Positions 15,662 to 24,156 of a stretch of 64,000 nucleotides of DNA are shown piece by piece. This DNA comes from Labilithrix sp. (GTDB taxonomy: Bacteria; Myxococcota_A; Polyangia; Polyangiales; Polyangiaceae): assembly GCA_019637155.1 (NCBI GenBank), contig JAHBWE010000005.1, positions 124,001 through 188,000 of the forward strand. Direction: 5' to 3'. A program made the translations under genes and the position numbers. Each line of letters starts with the position of its first letter. Position 1 is the first letter of the stretch. Under the pieces are notes generated by a model. It did not search any database. It was given only the letters and a program-made list of their open reading frames with translations, and was not told the origin of the DNA.

Positions 15662-16117
15662 CCAGCCGTACGCTTCCGACGCGCTACGCTCGATCTGCCT
15701 CTTGTCGCGTCCTCCTCAAACTCCGCCGCCGAACGCCCGCACCTTGATGGTAGCCCGAGCCCTTCGTCGGGGAGGAGGGCCCCTTCTTCGCGTGCACGAG
15801 CGACGTCGGGTACCAACTGGCGCGACGGCACTTCGGGTGCCCAGAGCTGCCACGACCCGGGGCCTGAGTGAGCGCGTGCGCTTTCCGGAGGAGGCCGTCG
15901 TCACGGTCGAACGAGACCGCGCCCAAATGGGCCAAGTAGGCTACGGTCCCGACGCCCCGCGAGCCCTCACAACTCCGTGGAAACGTTGAAATACTACGTC
16001 GGTATAAACCCTGCAGGAGTACCCGCATGGTCCTGGGTGACCGAGGTCACGCATCAAACCTCATATTTTGAACGGTTTTGTGCTCCGATGGTCCGATAAG
16101 GTGTAAAATGCATCTAG
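15662..16117. other. Right end of the island without a recognised gene
   Basis: Several stops break every frame. One 37-codon stretch (around 15759-15867, PEPFVGEEGPFFACTSDVG onward) has protein-like composition and may be a gene remnant. From about 15990 the DNA becomes AT-richer (for example TTGAAATACTACG and CCTCATATTTTG). ACGGTTTTG (16071-16079) is the complement of CAAAACCGT in the attachment repeat and forms an inverted repeat with it. Confidence 0.4.
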
Positions 16118-16160
16118 TTGCAAAACCGTCATACGTCGGTTCGAATCCGATCCGCGCCTC
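16118..16160 (+). pseudogene. 3' half of tRNA-Cys, probable right attachment site
   Basis: These 43 bases are identical to positions 13757-13799 of the intact tRNA-Cys, from the anticodon loop (TTGCAAAACC) through the T arm to the acceptor end (CCGCGCCTC). No 5' half precedes them. This is the classic remnant left at the far end of an element integrated into a tRNA gene. Confidence 0.9.
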
Positions 16161-16241
16161 TGAAGACCCGTAGAGCCGTTCGACGCTCCCGTCGGCGGTT
16201 ACCGTCTTGACTCGTCCGGGCGCCGCGAAGAGTCTCGCGCG

Positions 16242-17357
16242 GTGCGCTTCTTCCATAACGCTCCCATCATCATCGTCACCGTCGCGTTCCTCGTGATCGC
16301 GGCGATCACCGGCGTCGGCCAGCTGCTCACGTCGCGGCTCGTCCACTCCGCGCACGAGGGGGACTACGAGCTGATGCGCGACGCGTTCGTCAGCCAGCTC
16401 AAGTCCTTCGAGGACGAAGCGGCGTCGGACGCCGAGCTCGTCGCGAACGTCGCGAGCGTGCGGAAGGCGTTCGCCGCGCGCGACCGCGCCGCGCTCCAGG
16501 CCGAGACGATCCCGATGTTCAAGGTGATCGAGGCGAAGTACGCGATGGACCAGGCGGCGTTCCACACGCCGCCCGGCGTCACGTTCCTCCGCCTCCACGC
16601 CCCCGACAAGTTCGGAGACGACCAGACGCCGTACCGTCCGATGCTGTCCGAGGCGCAGCACGAGAAGGCGCTCCGGAAGGGGACCGCGATCACGAAGAAC
16701 GGGCCCGCGATCTTCGCCATCGTGCCGGTGCTCGACGACAAGGGCCAGTTCGTCGGCACCTTCGAGATGGGGCTCGAGTTCGGCCCCGTCCTGAAGGACC
16801 TGAAGACCGCCTACGGGATCGAAGGCGCGGTGTACTTCGAGGAGAAGACGCTCCGCGAGATCGCGACCGACATCGAGCCCGAGGTGATGATCCCGAAGAA
16901 CCGCTTCGGTAAGTACATGCGGTACTACGCGACCCACCCCGAGCTGATGAGCACGCTCGTCGGCGACAAGGACGTCGACATCACCGAGGGCCGTCGCTAC
17001 GAGCGGATGGCCTCGCGCGCGCCGTGGGGCGTCCACGTCCTGCCCGTCTACAACTACGCGAACAAGCAGATCGGCGTCGTCGCGCTCGCGACGAGCTTCG
17101 CCGCGGACAAGAGCGCCGCCGGGCGCGCGCTCGTGTGGCAGATGCTCGCGGGGCTCGTCGGCATCGTGATCGTCGGCGGCGCCGTCATCATCTCGATCCG
17201 CGGGCTCCTCCTCGCGCCGCTCTCGTCGCTCACCGAGCGCATGAAGGAGCTCGCCAGCGGCGCCGAGGCGCGCCCGGCCGATCCGGCGGAGGACTACTGC
17301 GACGAGCTGCGGGTCCTCGCCGACTGCTACGAGAAGCTCCGCGGGAAGCGCTCGTGA
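16242..17357 (+). CDS. Membrane sensor with periplasmic CACHE-like domain and HAMP but no output domain
   Basis: The product has 371 residues with a GTG start. A membrane helix (8-29) is followed by a periplasmic domain (30-296) in which LRLHAPDKFGDD, GPAIFAIVPVLDDKGQFVGTFEMG and the later WGVHVLPVYNYANKQIGVV match the double-CACHE type of chemoreceptors and kinases, which bind small ligands. A second helix (297-319) leads into a HAMP-like segment (320-365), and the protein then stops. There is no methyl-accepting, kinase or cyclase domain. Its stop overlaps the ATG of the next gene by one base (TGATG), so both products should be made together. I infer that it senses a ligand and acts on the neighbouring channel. 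Confidence 0.75.
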   Translation: MRFFHNAPIIIVTVAFLVIAAITGVGQLLTSRLVHSAHEGDYELMRDAFVSQLKSFEDEAASDAELVANVASVRKAFAARDRAALQAETIPMFKVIEAKYAMDQAAFHTPPGVTFLRLHAPDKFGDDQTPYRPMLSEAQHEKALRKGTAITKNGPAIFAIVPVLDDKGQFVGTFEMGLEFGPVLKDLKTAYGIEGAVYFEEKTLREIATDIEPEVMIPKNRFGKYMRYYATHPELMSTLVGDKDVDITEGRRYERMASRAPWGVHVLPVYNYANKQIGVVALATSFAADKSAAGRALVWQMLAGLVGIVIVGGAVIISIRGLLLAPLSSLTERMKELASGAEARPADPAEDYCDELRVLADCYEKLRGKRS

Positions 17358-18607
17358 TGCGCCGCAAGCGTTCGCGTTCGCGCGTCCTGTGGGTCACGAT
17401 CCTCGCGACCATCGTTGGCGTCGCGCTCGTCCTCCTGCCCTCGAAGGGCAGGGGCGCCCGCCCCGGCGAGAAGCCCGCGCCGCTCGCGTCCTCCGCACCG
17501 GTCAAGGACGCGAAGGCCGACGAGAAGGCCGAGACGAAGGACGACAAGAAGGACGCTCCTCACGCCGAGGCGCCGGCGGCCGCGCCGGCGGAAGGGGAGG
17601 AGCTCACCTCGCTCCCGCTCGGGCGCGGGCTCCCCGTTCACGTCGACGTCGGCGTGTTCTTCCTCGAGGTCCTGGCGTTCGACGACGCGAAGGGGGAGTA
17701 CGAGGCGACGGTCGACGTCCGGCTCCGCTGGTCGGATCCGCGGCTCGCGTTCCCGCCGAAGGAGACGCTGCGCGGCTATCGCGAGTCGGTCGGCAAGGCG
17801 GCCGAGGAGCAGCTCGGCAAGATCTGGACGCCCAACGTCGAGGCGCGGAACCGCTTCGAGATCGGGCCGTACGTCGGACGCCGGCTGCGCATTTATCCGA
17901 ACGGCAACGTCGAGTCGATCACGCGCACGACGGGGAAATACAAGATCCACGTCCACACCGAAGCGTTCCCCTTCGACCGCCAGAAGCTCTCCGTCGACAT
18001 GATCGTCCGCGACGACACCGTCGACGACGTGAACCTCGAGTTCGACAAGGACGACGTCGACTTCAGCCACGCCGCGCGCACCGCGGAGCTCGACGGATGG
18101 GACCTCGGCCTCGTGGACCTCCACCACGGCACCGTCGCCGGCTGGAACGGCGACCGCTACGCGACGGTGACGGCGACGCTCTTCGTCGATCGCGACGCGT
18201 CCGGCACCATCGCGCCGGTGTTCGTACCGCTGATCGCGTCGCTCCTGATCCCGCTCCTCGCGCTCTGGATGAACAAGGCGAGCGACGACGGGTTCGAGGT
18301 CGACGCCTTCGAGCTCGCGAACATGGGCATCGGCGGCCTGTTCTCCGTAATCGCGCTCTCCTTCGCGATCTACTCGGCGAACCCGATCCTCGCGAGCGGC
18401 GACAACACGGTGACGCGGCTCTTCGGCCTGAACTACGCGGCGCTGGCGACCTCGCTCATCATCGTCGTCACGTTCTTCCGCTACGAGCTCCCGAAGCGGT
18501 GGTTCGGCGGCTACGTCCAGCAGGAGGCGTTCAACTTCCTCGCGTGGTCGCTGCCGCTCTTGTCGCTCGCGACCAGCATCGCGTTCGTGCTCGTCGCCGC
18601 GTCCTGA
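17357..18607 (+). CDS. Pentameric ligand-gated ion channel homologue (prokaryotic Cys-loop/Pro-loop receptor)
   Basis: The product has 416 residues. A positively charged N-terminus and helix (10-28) lead to a Lys/Ala/Glu-rich spacer (31-80). The extracellular domain (~85-283) has a beta-sandwich pattern: VHVDVGVFFLEV, YEATVDVRLRWSDPRL, KIWTPNVEARN (155-165), LRIYPNGNVE, and the family signature FPFDRQKLSV (204-213), where eukaryotic receptors have the Cys-loop. Four membrane helices follow: M1 285-305, M2 320-341, M3 356-375 and M4 393-414. There is no cysteine at all, as in bacterial members, which are cation or anion channels gated by protons or small ligands. GTG at 17354 is an alternative start. 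Coupling to a CACHE sensor is noteworthy. Confidence 0.88.
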   Translation: MRRKRSRSRVLWVTILATIVGVALVLLPSKGRGARPGEKPAPLASSAPVKDAKADEKAETKDDKKDAPHAEAPAAAPAEGEELTSLPLGRGLPVHVDVGVFFLEVLAFDDAKGEYEATVDVRLRWSDPRLAFPPKETLRGYRESVGKAAEEQLGKIWTPNVEARNRFEIGPYVGRRLRIYPNGNVESITRTTGKYKIHVHTEAFPFDRQKLSVDMIVRDDTVDDVNLEFDKDDVDFSHAARTAELDGWDLGLVDLHHGTVAGWNGDRYATVTATLFVDRDASGTIAPVFVPLIASLLIPLLALWMNKASDDGFEVDAFELANMGIGGLFSVIALSFAIYSANPILASGDNTVTRLFGLNYAALATSLIIVVTFFRYELPKRWFGGYVQQEAFNFLAWSLPLLSLATSIAFVLVAAS

Positions 18608-18631
18608 ACGAGGGTATCGTCGCGGTCCCCC

Positions 18632-19480
18632 ATGAGCTCCGCGCTGCGCACCCTCGTCTTCGATTTCGACGGCACGTTCACGGACATCGAGGCGGAGACG
18701 GTCCCGTTCCAGCCCGCGATGATGTCGAGCGTCGCCGATCTCCTGAACCGCGACGTGCGCGAGGACTGGGCGCGCGAGCAGGCGCGCATCGAGCACGCGC
18801 CGGAGCAGCACGGTTGGGTCTTCGACGGCCGCGTCGTCGCCCCCGCGACGGCGGATCCTTACCTGCTCGGCAACGCGGTGATGCAGGCGATCTTCGACGG
18901 CGCCGCCATCCTCCGCAACCCGCGCACGCGCACCGCGATCACGCAGGCGCTCTACACGAACGCGTACGAGCAGACGCTCACCGCGTTCCGCGACGACGCG
19001 CTCGACGTCCTCGAGGCCGCGCTGTCGCGCGCGAACACCCACGTCTACGTCGTCACGAACTCCGACACCCAGGCCGTGACGCGGAAGCTGGAGAAGCTCC
19101 TCGGCCCCGGCACCGCGCAGCGCGTCGACGTCCGCGGCAACGCGAAGAAATTCTGGGTCGTCGAGCCCGCGATCGCGAGCGAGCGCTTCAACCGCGTCCC
19201 CGAGATGCAGCGCGTGCCGCAGCTCGTCCGCCCGATCTACCTCCGGCGCGGGAAGTACTTCGAGGCGCTCCACGACATCTGGGAGCGCACGAAGACGACG
19301 CCGGAAGAGACGCTGGTCTGCGGCGACATCTACGAGCTCGACCTCGCGCTCCCCGCCGCGCTCGGCGCCACGGTCGCCCTCGCGCCGCGCCGCAACACGC
19401 TCGCCTACGAGCGCGACGCGGTCACGAAGGCCAACGGCCGGGTGCTCGCGACCCTCTCCGACGTCAAGGCGATGTGGTAG
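18632..19480 (+). CDS. HAD-superfamily hydrolase
   Basis: The product has 282 residues. HAD motif I is LVFDFDGTFTD (nucleophile Asp12), motif II VVTNSD, motif III a Lys in the RRGKYFEAL region, and motif IV GDIYELDLALP. The cap region between motifs I and II is helical and about 120 residues long. Members dephosphorylate small phosphometabolites; the substrate is not evident. It follows the channel gene by 24 bp and may be in the same transcript. Confidence 0.85.
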   Translation: MSSALRTLVFDFDGTFTDIEAETVPFQPAMMSSVADLLNRDVREDWAREQARIEHAPEQHGWVFDGRVVAPATADPYLLGNAVMQAIFDGAAILRNPRTRTAITQALYTNAYEQTLTAFRDDALDVLEAALSRANTHVYVVTNSDTQAVTRKLEKLLGPGTAQRVDVRGNAKKFWVVEPAIASERFNRVPEMQRVPQLVRPIYLRRGKYFEALHDIWERTKTTPEETLVCGDIYELDLALPAALGATVALAPRRNTLAYERDAVTKANGRVLATLSDVKAMW

Positions 19481-19550
19481 CGGCACCTACCGACGAGCAA
19501 TTATCCTTGTCCTTCTAGGCTTCTCGACGTCAAACCTGTACGCTCGAACG

Positions 19551-21704
19551 GTGGCAGTTACGTCGGACGACGACGTCCAGGACGGAGACACGACCGCGGC
19601 GGGCATCGCCCCCGCGACGTCGGCTGCCGACGAGGAAGATCGGACGGTTCAGCAGCCGCCCGACTCGCAGCGCCTCGACGCCGCGAAGCGCGGGGTGAGC
19701 GCGCAGCCGCAGGCGCGCCCACCTCCGCGCGGACAGGTCGCGGTCCCGGCGGCGAAGCCCGGCACCTCGCCGATGAACGTCACCTCGCCGCCGATGAACG
19801 TCACCTCGCCGCCGATGAACGTCACCTCGAAGAGGATGACCGTCGTCGGTCTCGCGCCGCCGGCGATCGCCTCGGCGCCGGGAGCCTCGCCTTCGCCGAT
19901 GCAGATGCAGACGCAAGAGCGCTCGCCGCCTTCGTCGCGCACGCCCGCGCTGCCGAAGAAGGCGCCGGTCTCCGCCGCGCCGCGTCCCGGCGCTGGCCCC
20001 GCGTCGGCGAACAAGCCGGTGAGCAAGCCGGGGGCGTCGGGGGTGGGGTCGTCCGCGGGGTCGTCCCCGACCGAAGCGGAGGAGGAAGACGCGAGCATCA
20101 CCGCGACCGCGCCAGCGCCGCGCGTGCCGCCGGGCACCATCTCGCCGATCTCGAAGGCGCCGATCCCGCTCGCCGGCGTGCCGAGCTCCGTCCAGATCCG
20201 CGAGATGCCGCCGCCGAACGACGCGCCGCCGAAGATCGGGGCCGCGCTCGAAGAGGCCGACGAGACCGAGGTGCGCACCGTCGTGAGCGCTCCGCCCGAC
20301 GGCAAGCCGCCGCCGGTGCCGGCCGAGACGCTGAGGGCGGACGACGAGGAGGAAGAGGAGCTCGAGGACAGCGTCACGACGCAGGCGCCGTCCGCGATCG
20401 TGGGCGGGCGCTTGCCGGAGGAGGACGAGCCGAAGACGTCCCCGCCGCTGCGCTCGCCGCAGCCGCAGGCGTTGCGCTCGCCGCAGCCGACGCCCGCCGC
20501 GGGGAGGAGCCCGTTCGACGAGCCCCCGATCCGATCGGGCGCCGGCGCTCCCGAGCCGCCGCCGCCTTCGGAGGACGACGAGGACGCGTACAGCGTCGAG
20601 GACAGCGTCACGACGCGGGGTCCTGCGATCCCCGACTTCCGCCTCGACGACAACAGCGTGACCGCCGACGCGCCCGTCGCCGACCTCCCGCCGGAGAGCT
20701 CCGGCCGCTGGCCTTCGCCGGCGCAGACCCAGCCTTCGCCGGTGCAGACCCAGCGCGGCGGGCCCGCGCTCCCGCCCGCGATCGAAGACGGCACCGAGGG
20801 CACGACGAACCGCTTCCCGAAGCGCCCCGCGCCGCGTCCTGCCGCCGGCTCCTCGCCCGCGGCGTTCGCGGCGACGATGCAGTCGCCCGCGGCGTCGCCG
20901 CTTCGCGTGGTCGCGCCCAGCGCGCTCTCGTCGCCGCCGGTCCTCGCCGGCGCGGGCAGCAACAACGTCGACATGATCGGCGCCGACGACATCGACGACG
21001 ACGAAGGCAACGGCACCGCGGTGATGGTCGGCGCGCCGGTGCTGCCGTCGGGGCCGTCCGGCGCCTCGCGCTCCGCTCGCGCCGCGCTCGTCGGCGGGGC
21101 GGCGGGGGCACGCGCGCACGCGACGGCGCTGAGCCCCGGCGTCCGCGAGCCTTCGTCGGACAGCGGCCTCCGCGTCGCCACGCACGAGCAGCAGCACCAT
21201 CAACCGCCTCCGCCGCCGCCGACCGGCGAGCGCGCGAGCCTCGGCGCGATGATGGCGGGCGCGCTCGCGCAGCAGCACGGCGTCGCGACCGATCGCGGCT
21301 CCGGCGTCGCGCCGCGCGAGTACCCCTCGCAGCCGCTCCTGCCGCTCGGCCCGCAGCACCTGCAGCAGCACTACCCGCAGAGCGAGCCCTCGATGGCGCT
21401 CGGCGCGACGATCCCCGCGAACCACGGCATGATGCCCGGCGGTCACGCCGTCATGCACGGCGGGCAGATGCAGCAGTACGACTTCGCGGGGTCGATCAAG
21501 AAGCCGCGCTACGGCCTCCTCGTCGGCCTCGTCGCGCTGCTCTCGTTCGCGATCCCGCTCGTCTTGTTCCTCCTCCTCAACCAGAACACGGTCGATCCGT
21601 TCGTGCGCATGCCAGCCGAAGTCGGCTCCGATCGCGTCTCCCCCGACACACACAAGAACCCGCGCGCCCCGCCCCCCACCCCCACCCCCCGAAAAAGGCG
21701 CTAA
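19551..21704 (+). CDS. Proline-rich, low-complexity protein with one C-terminal membrane helix
   Basis: The product has 717 residues with a GTG start. Nearly the whole chain is Pro/Ala/Ser/Asp-rich and disordered, with repeats such as SPPMNVT (three 21-bp units at 19770-19832) and recurring acidic DSVTT/DDD clusters. Near residues 643-668 a single hydrophobic helix (YGLLVGLVALLSFAIPLVLFLLL) precedes a short tail ending PRKRR. The orientation could place the long tail in the cytoplasm. Its design matches the gene at 42758, which suggests a family of adaptor-like membrane proteins in this genome. No domain is recognised. Confidence 0.7.
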   Translation: MAVTSDDDVQDGDTTAAGIAPATSAADEEDRTVQQPPDSQRLDAAKRGVSAQPQARPPPRGQVAVPAAKPGTSPMNVTSPPMNVTSPPMNVTSKRMTVVGLAPPAIASAPGASPSPMQMQTQERSPPSSRTPALPKKAPVSAAPRPGAGPASANKPVSKPGASGVGSSAGSSPTEAEEEDASITATAPAPRVPPGTISPISKAPIPLAGVPSSVQIREMPPPNDAPPKIGAALEEADETEVRTVVSAPPDGKPPPVPAETLRADDEEEEELEDSVTTQAPSAIVGGRLPEEDEPKTSPPLRSPQPQALRSPQPTPAAGRSPFDEPPIRSGAGAPEPPPPSEDDEDAYSVEDSVTTRGPAIPDFRLDDNSVTADAPVADLPPESSGRWPSPAQTQPSPVQTQRGGPALPPAIEDGTEGTTNRFPKRPAPRPAAGSSPAAFAATMQSPAASPLRVVAPSALSSPPVLAGAGSNNVDMIGADDIDDDEGNGTAVMVGAPVLPSGPSGASRSARAALVGGAAGARAHATALSPGVREPSSDSGLRVATHEQQHHQPPPPPPTGERASLGAMMAGALAQQHGVATDRGSGVAPREYPSQPLLPLGPQHLQQHYPQSEPSMALGATIPANHGMMPGGHAVMHGGQMQQYDFAGSIKKPRYGLLVGLVALLSFAIPLVLFLLLNQNTVDPFVRMPAEVGSDRVSPDTHKNPRAPPPTPTPRKRR

Positions 21705-21746
21705 GACCCGCTGCCTACGCTCTCGGGGGCCCGGGGGCGCGGAGCG

Positions 21747-21874
21747 CGTCTCCGCGCGACGGCCCCCGGCGGGAGAGCTCGAGAGGGCAGAGCCCTCTCG
21801 AACCAGCAAGCGTCTCCGCGCGACGGCCCCCGGCGGGAGAGCTCGAGAGGGCAGAGCCCTCTCGAACCAGCAAG
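21747..21874. repeat. Perfect 64-bp tandem duplication carrying a terminator hairpin
   Basis: 21747-21810 and 21811-21874 are identical. Each contains CGAGAGGGC-AGA-GCCCTCTCG (21780-21800 and 21844-21864), a 9-bp stem suited to bidirectional termination between the convergent 717-residue protein gene and serS. The duplication ends one base before the serS stop codon complement. Confidence 0.85.
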
Positions 21875-21875
21875 A

Positions 21876-23162
21876 CTAGCGCTTCGCCTTGAGGACCTCG
21901 ACGCCGTTCATGTACGGCACGAGGGCCTTCGGAAGCTTGATCGAGCCGTCCTCTTGCTGGTGGTTCTCGAGCAGCGGGATGAGGATGCGCGGGCTCGCGA
22001 CGGCGGTGTTGTTGAGCGTGTATGGGTACGTCGTCGTGCCGTCCGGCAGCTTGAGGCGGATGTTCGAGCGGCGCGCCTGGAAGTCGCCCATCGTCGAGCA
22101 GGAGTGCGTCTCGCTGTAGGCGCCCTTGCCGTCGTCGCGGCCCGGCATCCACGACTCGACCTCGTGCTTCCGCGTCTGCCCGAGGCCGATCTCGCCCGTG
22201 CACGCGATCGCCACGCGGTAGGGGATCTCGAGCTTCGCGAGGATCGCCTCCGCGTTGCCGAGCAGCTTGTAGTGCTCCTCCTCCGCGACCTTCTCGTCGG
22301 GGAGGCAGAAGACGACCTGCTCGATCTTCGTGAACTGATGGACGCGGTAGAGGCCCTTCGTGTCCTTGCCGTACGCGCCGGCCTCGCGCCGGAAGCAGTT
22401 CGACATGCCGGCGTAGCGGATCGGGAGCGCCGAATGATCGAGCGTCTCGTCGCAGTGGAGCGAGACGAGCGGCACCTCGCTCGTGCCGACGAGGTAGAGG
22501 TCGTCGGCCGTGATCGCGTACGCCTCTTCGTTGAAGAGCGGGAAGAAGCCCGTGCCCTGCATCGCGCGCGCCTTCACCATCACCGGCGGGATCACGAGCG
22601 TGAGCCCGCGCTCGACCAGGGTGTCGATCGCGAGCCGCGTGACCGCGACCTCGAGGAGCGCGCCCACGCCCTTCAGCGCGTAGGAGCGGCCGCCGGCGAA
22701 CTTGCGCGGCCCCTCCCAGTCCACCATCTCGTGCAGCGTCATCAGCTGCACGTGGTCGCGCGCGGGGAAGGAGAAGCTCGGCTTGTCGCCGACCTTGCGG
22801 ATCTCGACGTTGTCCTCCTCGCCCTTGCCGATCGGCACCTCCGGCCGCGGCACGCTCGGGATCCGGAGCATGAGGTCGTTGAAGCGACCCTCGATCTGCT
22901 TGAGCGCTGGCTCGAGCGTCTCGATCTCCGCCTTCACCGTCTTGCCCTCCTCGATCAGCTTCGGGCGGTCGTCCTTCGAGGCCTTCGGGATCAGGGCCGC
23001 GATCTCGTTCTTGCGCGCGCGCTGGGCCTCGAGCTTCGTGATCGCCTCGCGCCGCTCCTTGTCGGCGGCGAGGAGCGCGTCGAGATCGACCTCGCAGCGC
23101 TTGTTCGCGATCGCAGCGCGGACGGCGTCGACGTTCTGGCGAATGAAGGCAATGTCGAGCAT
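21876..23162 (-). CDS. serS: Seryl-tRNA synthetase
   Basis: The 428-residue protein has the usual length. The N-terminal ~110 residues are the antiparallel coiled-coil arm that grips the long variable arm of tRNA-Ser. Class II motifs follow: motif 2 SNCFRREAGAYGKDTKGLYR with HQFTKIE, and motif 3 in NNTAVASPRILIPLLENHQ. It charges tRNA-Ser (and tRNA-Sec where present) with serine in the cytoplasm. It stands alone, with terminators on both sides. Confidence 0.97.
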   Translation of the reverse strand: MLDIAFIRQNVDAVRAAIANKRCEVDLDALLAADKERREAITKLEAQRARKNEIAALIPKASKDDRPKLIEEGKTVKAEIETLEPALKQIEGRFNDLMLRIPSVPRPEVPIGKGEEDNVEIRKVGDKPSFSFPARDHVQLMTLHEMVDWEGPRKFAGGRSYALKGVGALLEVAVTRLAIDTLVERGLTLVIPPVMVKARAMQGTGFFPLFNEEAYAITADDLYLVGTSEVPLVSLHCDETLDHSALPIRYAGMSNCFRREAGAYGKDTKGLYRVHQFTKIEQVVFCLPDEKVAEEEHYKLLGNAEAILAKLEIPYRVAIACTGEIGLGQTRKHEVESWMPGRDDGKGAYSETHSCSTMGDFQARRSNIRLKLPDGTTTYPYTLNNTAVASPRILIPLLENHQQEDGSIKLPKALVPYMNGVEVLKAKR

Positions 23163-23191
23163 AGGCCGCGAACTCTAGCCTTAAATGACGC

Positions 23192-23223
23192 GACGGCGCA
23201 GGCTTCGTGAAGCCCGCGCCGTC
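23192..23223 (-). terminator. Terminator hairpin after the 23242 lipoprotein gene
   Basis: Arms GACGGCGC-A-GGCTT and AAGCC-C-GCGCCGTC pair around a CGTG loop, with one A/C mismatch. It lies 18 nt beyond the lipoprotein stop on the minus strand and upstream of serS. Confidence 0.7.
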
Positions 23224-23241
23224 GGATCGCGACCCGTCAGA

Positions 23242-23997
23242 TCACTTCACGTAGAGCTGCGCGGCGATGAGGCCCGCGCCCGCGCGCGCCGTCACGATCC
23301 ACTTCGCGCTCGCCGCGATCGGGCTGAGCGGCTTGAGGCAGTTGGCCTTGCCGCCCATCGACACCTGCGAGCCCTTGTTCGAGTTCGTGCCGATGCTCGG
23401 GTTGAGGCCCGGGAGCGGGGTGACGTACTGCATCTCGAGGCCGACGTCGGTGACGCCCGCGCCCGCGGCGATGAGCGTGTAGCACTTGCCCGGCGTGAAC
23501 GAGAACGTGCTCTCGAGCGTCTGGCCCGCCTGGAAGTTGCCGGCGACGGTCGGGCCTTCCTTCTGCATGCCCGGCGCCTCCGTGTTCGCGAACATCGTCA
23601 GCGGACCGACCGCGAGGGCGGCCATGTTCGGATCGAGCGCCTGCGCGGTGCCGCCGCCCGCGGCGGGCTGGCCGCCAGGAGCGGGGAACCCGGGAATTCC
23701 GGGGAAGCCTCCGCCCGCGTTCGGGTCGGTGCCCGGCTGGCCCGGAGCGGGCTGCTGGCCGGGGGCGGGCTGGTAGCCCGGAGCCGGCTGGTAGCCCGGC
23801 GGCGGCTGCTGGCCCGGCTGCGTCTGGTAGCCCGGCGGCGGCTGCTGGTAGCCCGGCTGAGTTTGGTACTGGCCGTTGTACATCGGCTGCGCCGACGGTG
23901 TCGTCGGGGGCGGCGGATCCTTGCTGCACGCCATCGTGGAGAGGGCGCCGACGGCGGTGGAGATGGCAAGCAACGAGAGAAGGCCGATACGGTTCAC
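23242..23997 (-). CDS. Pro/Gln/Gly-rich lipoprotein
   Basis: The product has 251 residues. MNRIGLLSLLAISTAVGALS followed by TMAC is a signal peptide with lipobox. Residues ~38-120 are a run of PGYQ-x-QPG and QPAPGQ repeats, resembling tyrosine/glutamine-rich cell-surface linkers. The C-terminal ~120 residues are a compact domain with two Cys (KCYTLIAAG; ANCLKPLSP) that could form a disulfide. No family is recognised. The first ATG of the signal peptide is the chosen start. Confidence 0.75.
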   Translation of the reverse strand: MNRIGLLSLLAISTAVGALSTMACSKDPPPPTTPSAQPMYNGQYQTQPGYQQPPPGYQTQPGQQPPPGYQPAPGYQPAPGQQPAPGQPGTDPNAGGGFPGIPGFPAPGGQPAAGGGTAQALDPNMAALAVGPLTMFANTEAPGMQKEGPTVAGNFQAGQTLESTFSFTPGKCYTLIAAGAGVTDVGLEMQYVTPLPGLNPSIGTNSNKGSQVSMGGKANCLKPLSPIAASAKWIVTARAGAGLIAAQLYVK

Positions 23998-24156
23998 GGC
24001 AAGGCTCCTTTTTTGACCCTGTTTCGAGGGCGAGCATACCCCGGAATCGGGGACAAAACGGAAGGCTTAAGCGACGACCCGGGGTTGGACGGAGCTGGCC
24101 TCCCAGGAAGTCAACGAGAGACCCGGCGCCGCCTTACAGCGGTAGGATGCCTCGCC

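Larger units (their letters stand above)
13596..16160 (+). mobile_element. Small genomic island integrated in tRNA-Cys
   Basis: The decamer TTGCAAAACC occurs at 13596-13605 (after a 5' tRNA half), 13757-13766 (inside the intact tRNA) and 16118-16127 (before a 3' tRNA half). The 43 bases at 13757-13799 and 16118-16160 are identical. Crossover between 13596 and 16118 would restore one tRNA-Cys and release a 2,522-bp circle carrying the intact tRNA plus three genes. No integrase or excisionase gene is recognisable, so the island would be non-autonomous or decayed. The right end (15990-16117) is visibly AT-richer than the surroundings. Confidence 0.7.

Noticed and set aside
15537..15989. 150-residue open frame after the UDG-like gene
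   Set aside because: It overlaps the 3' end of that gene in another frame and reads as Arg/Pro-rich shadow sequence.
13606..16117. Search for an integrase or transposase within the tRNA-Cys island
   Set aside because: No frame shows tyrosine or serine recombinase signatures; the element can only be called non-autonomous or decayed.
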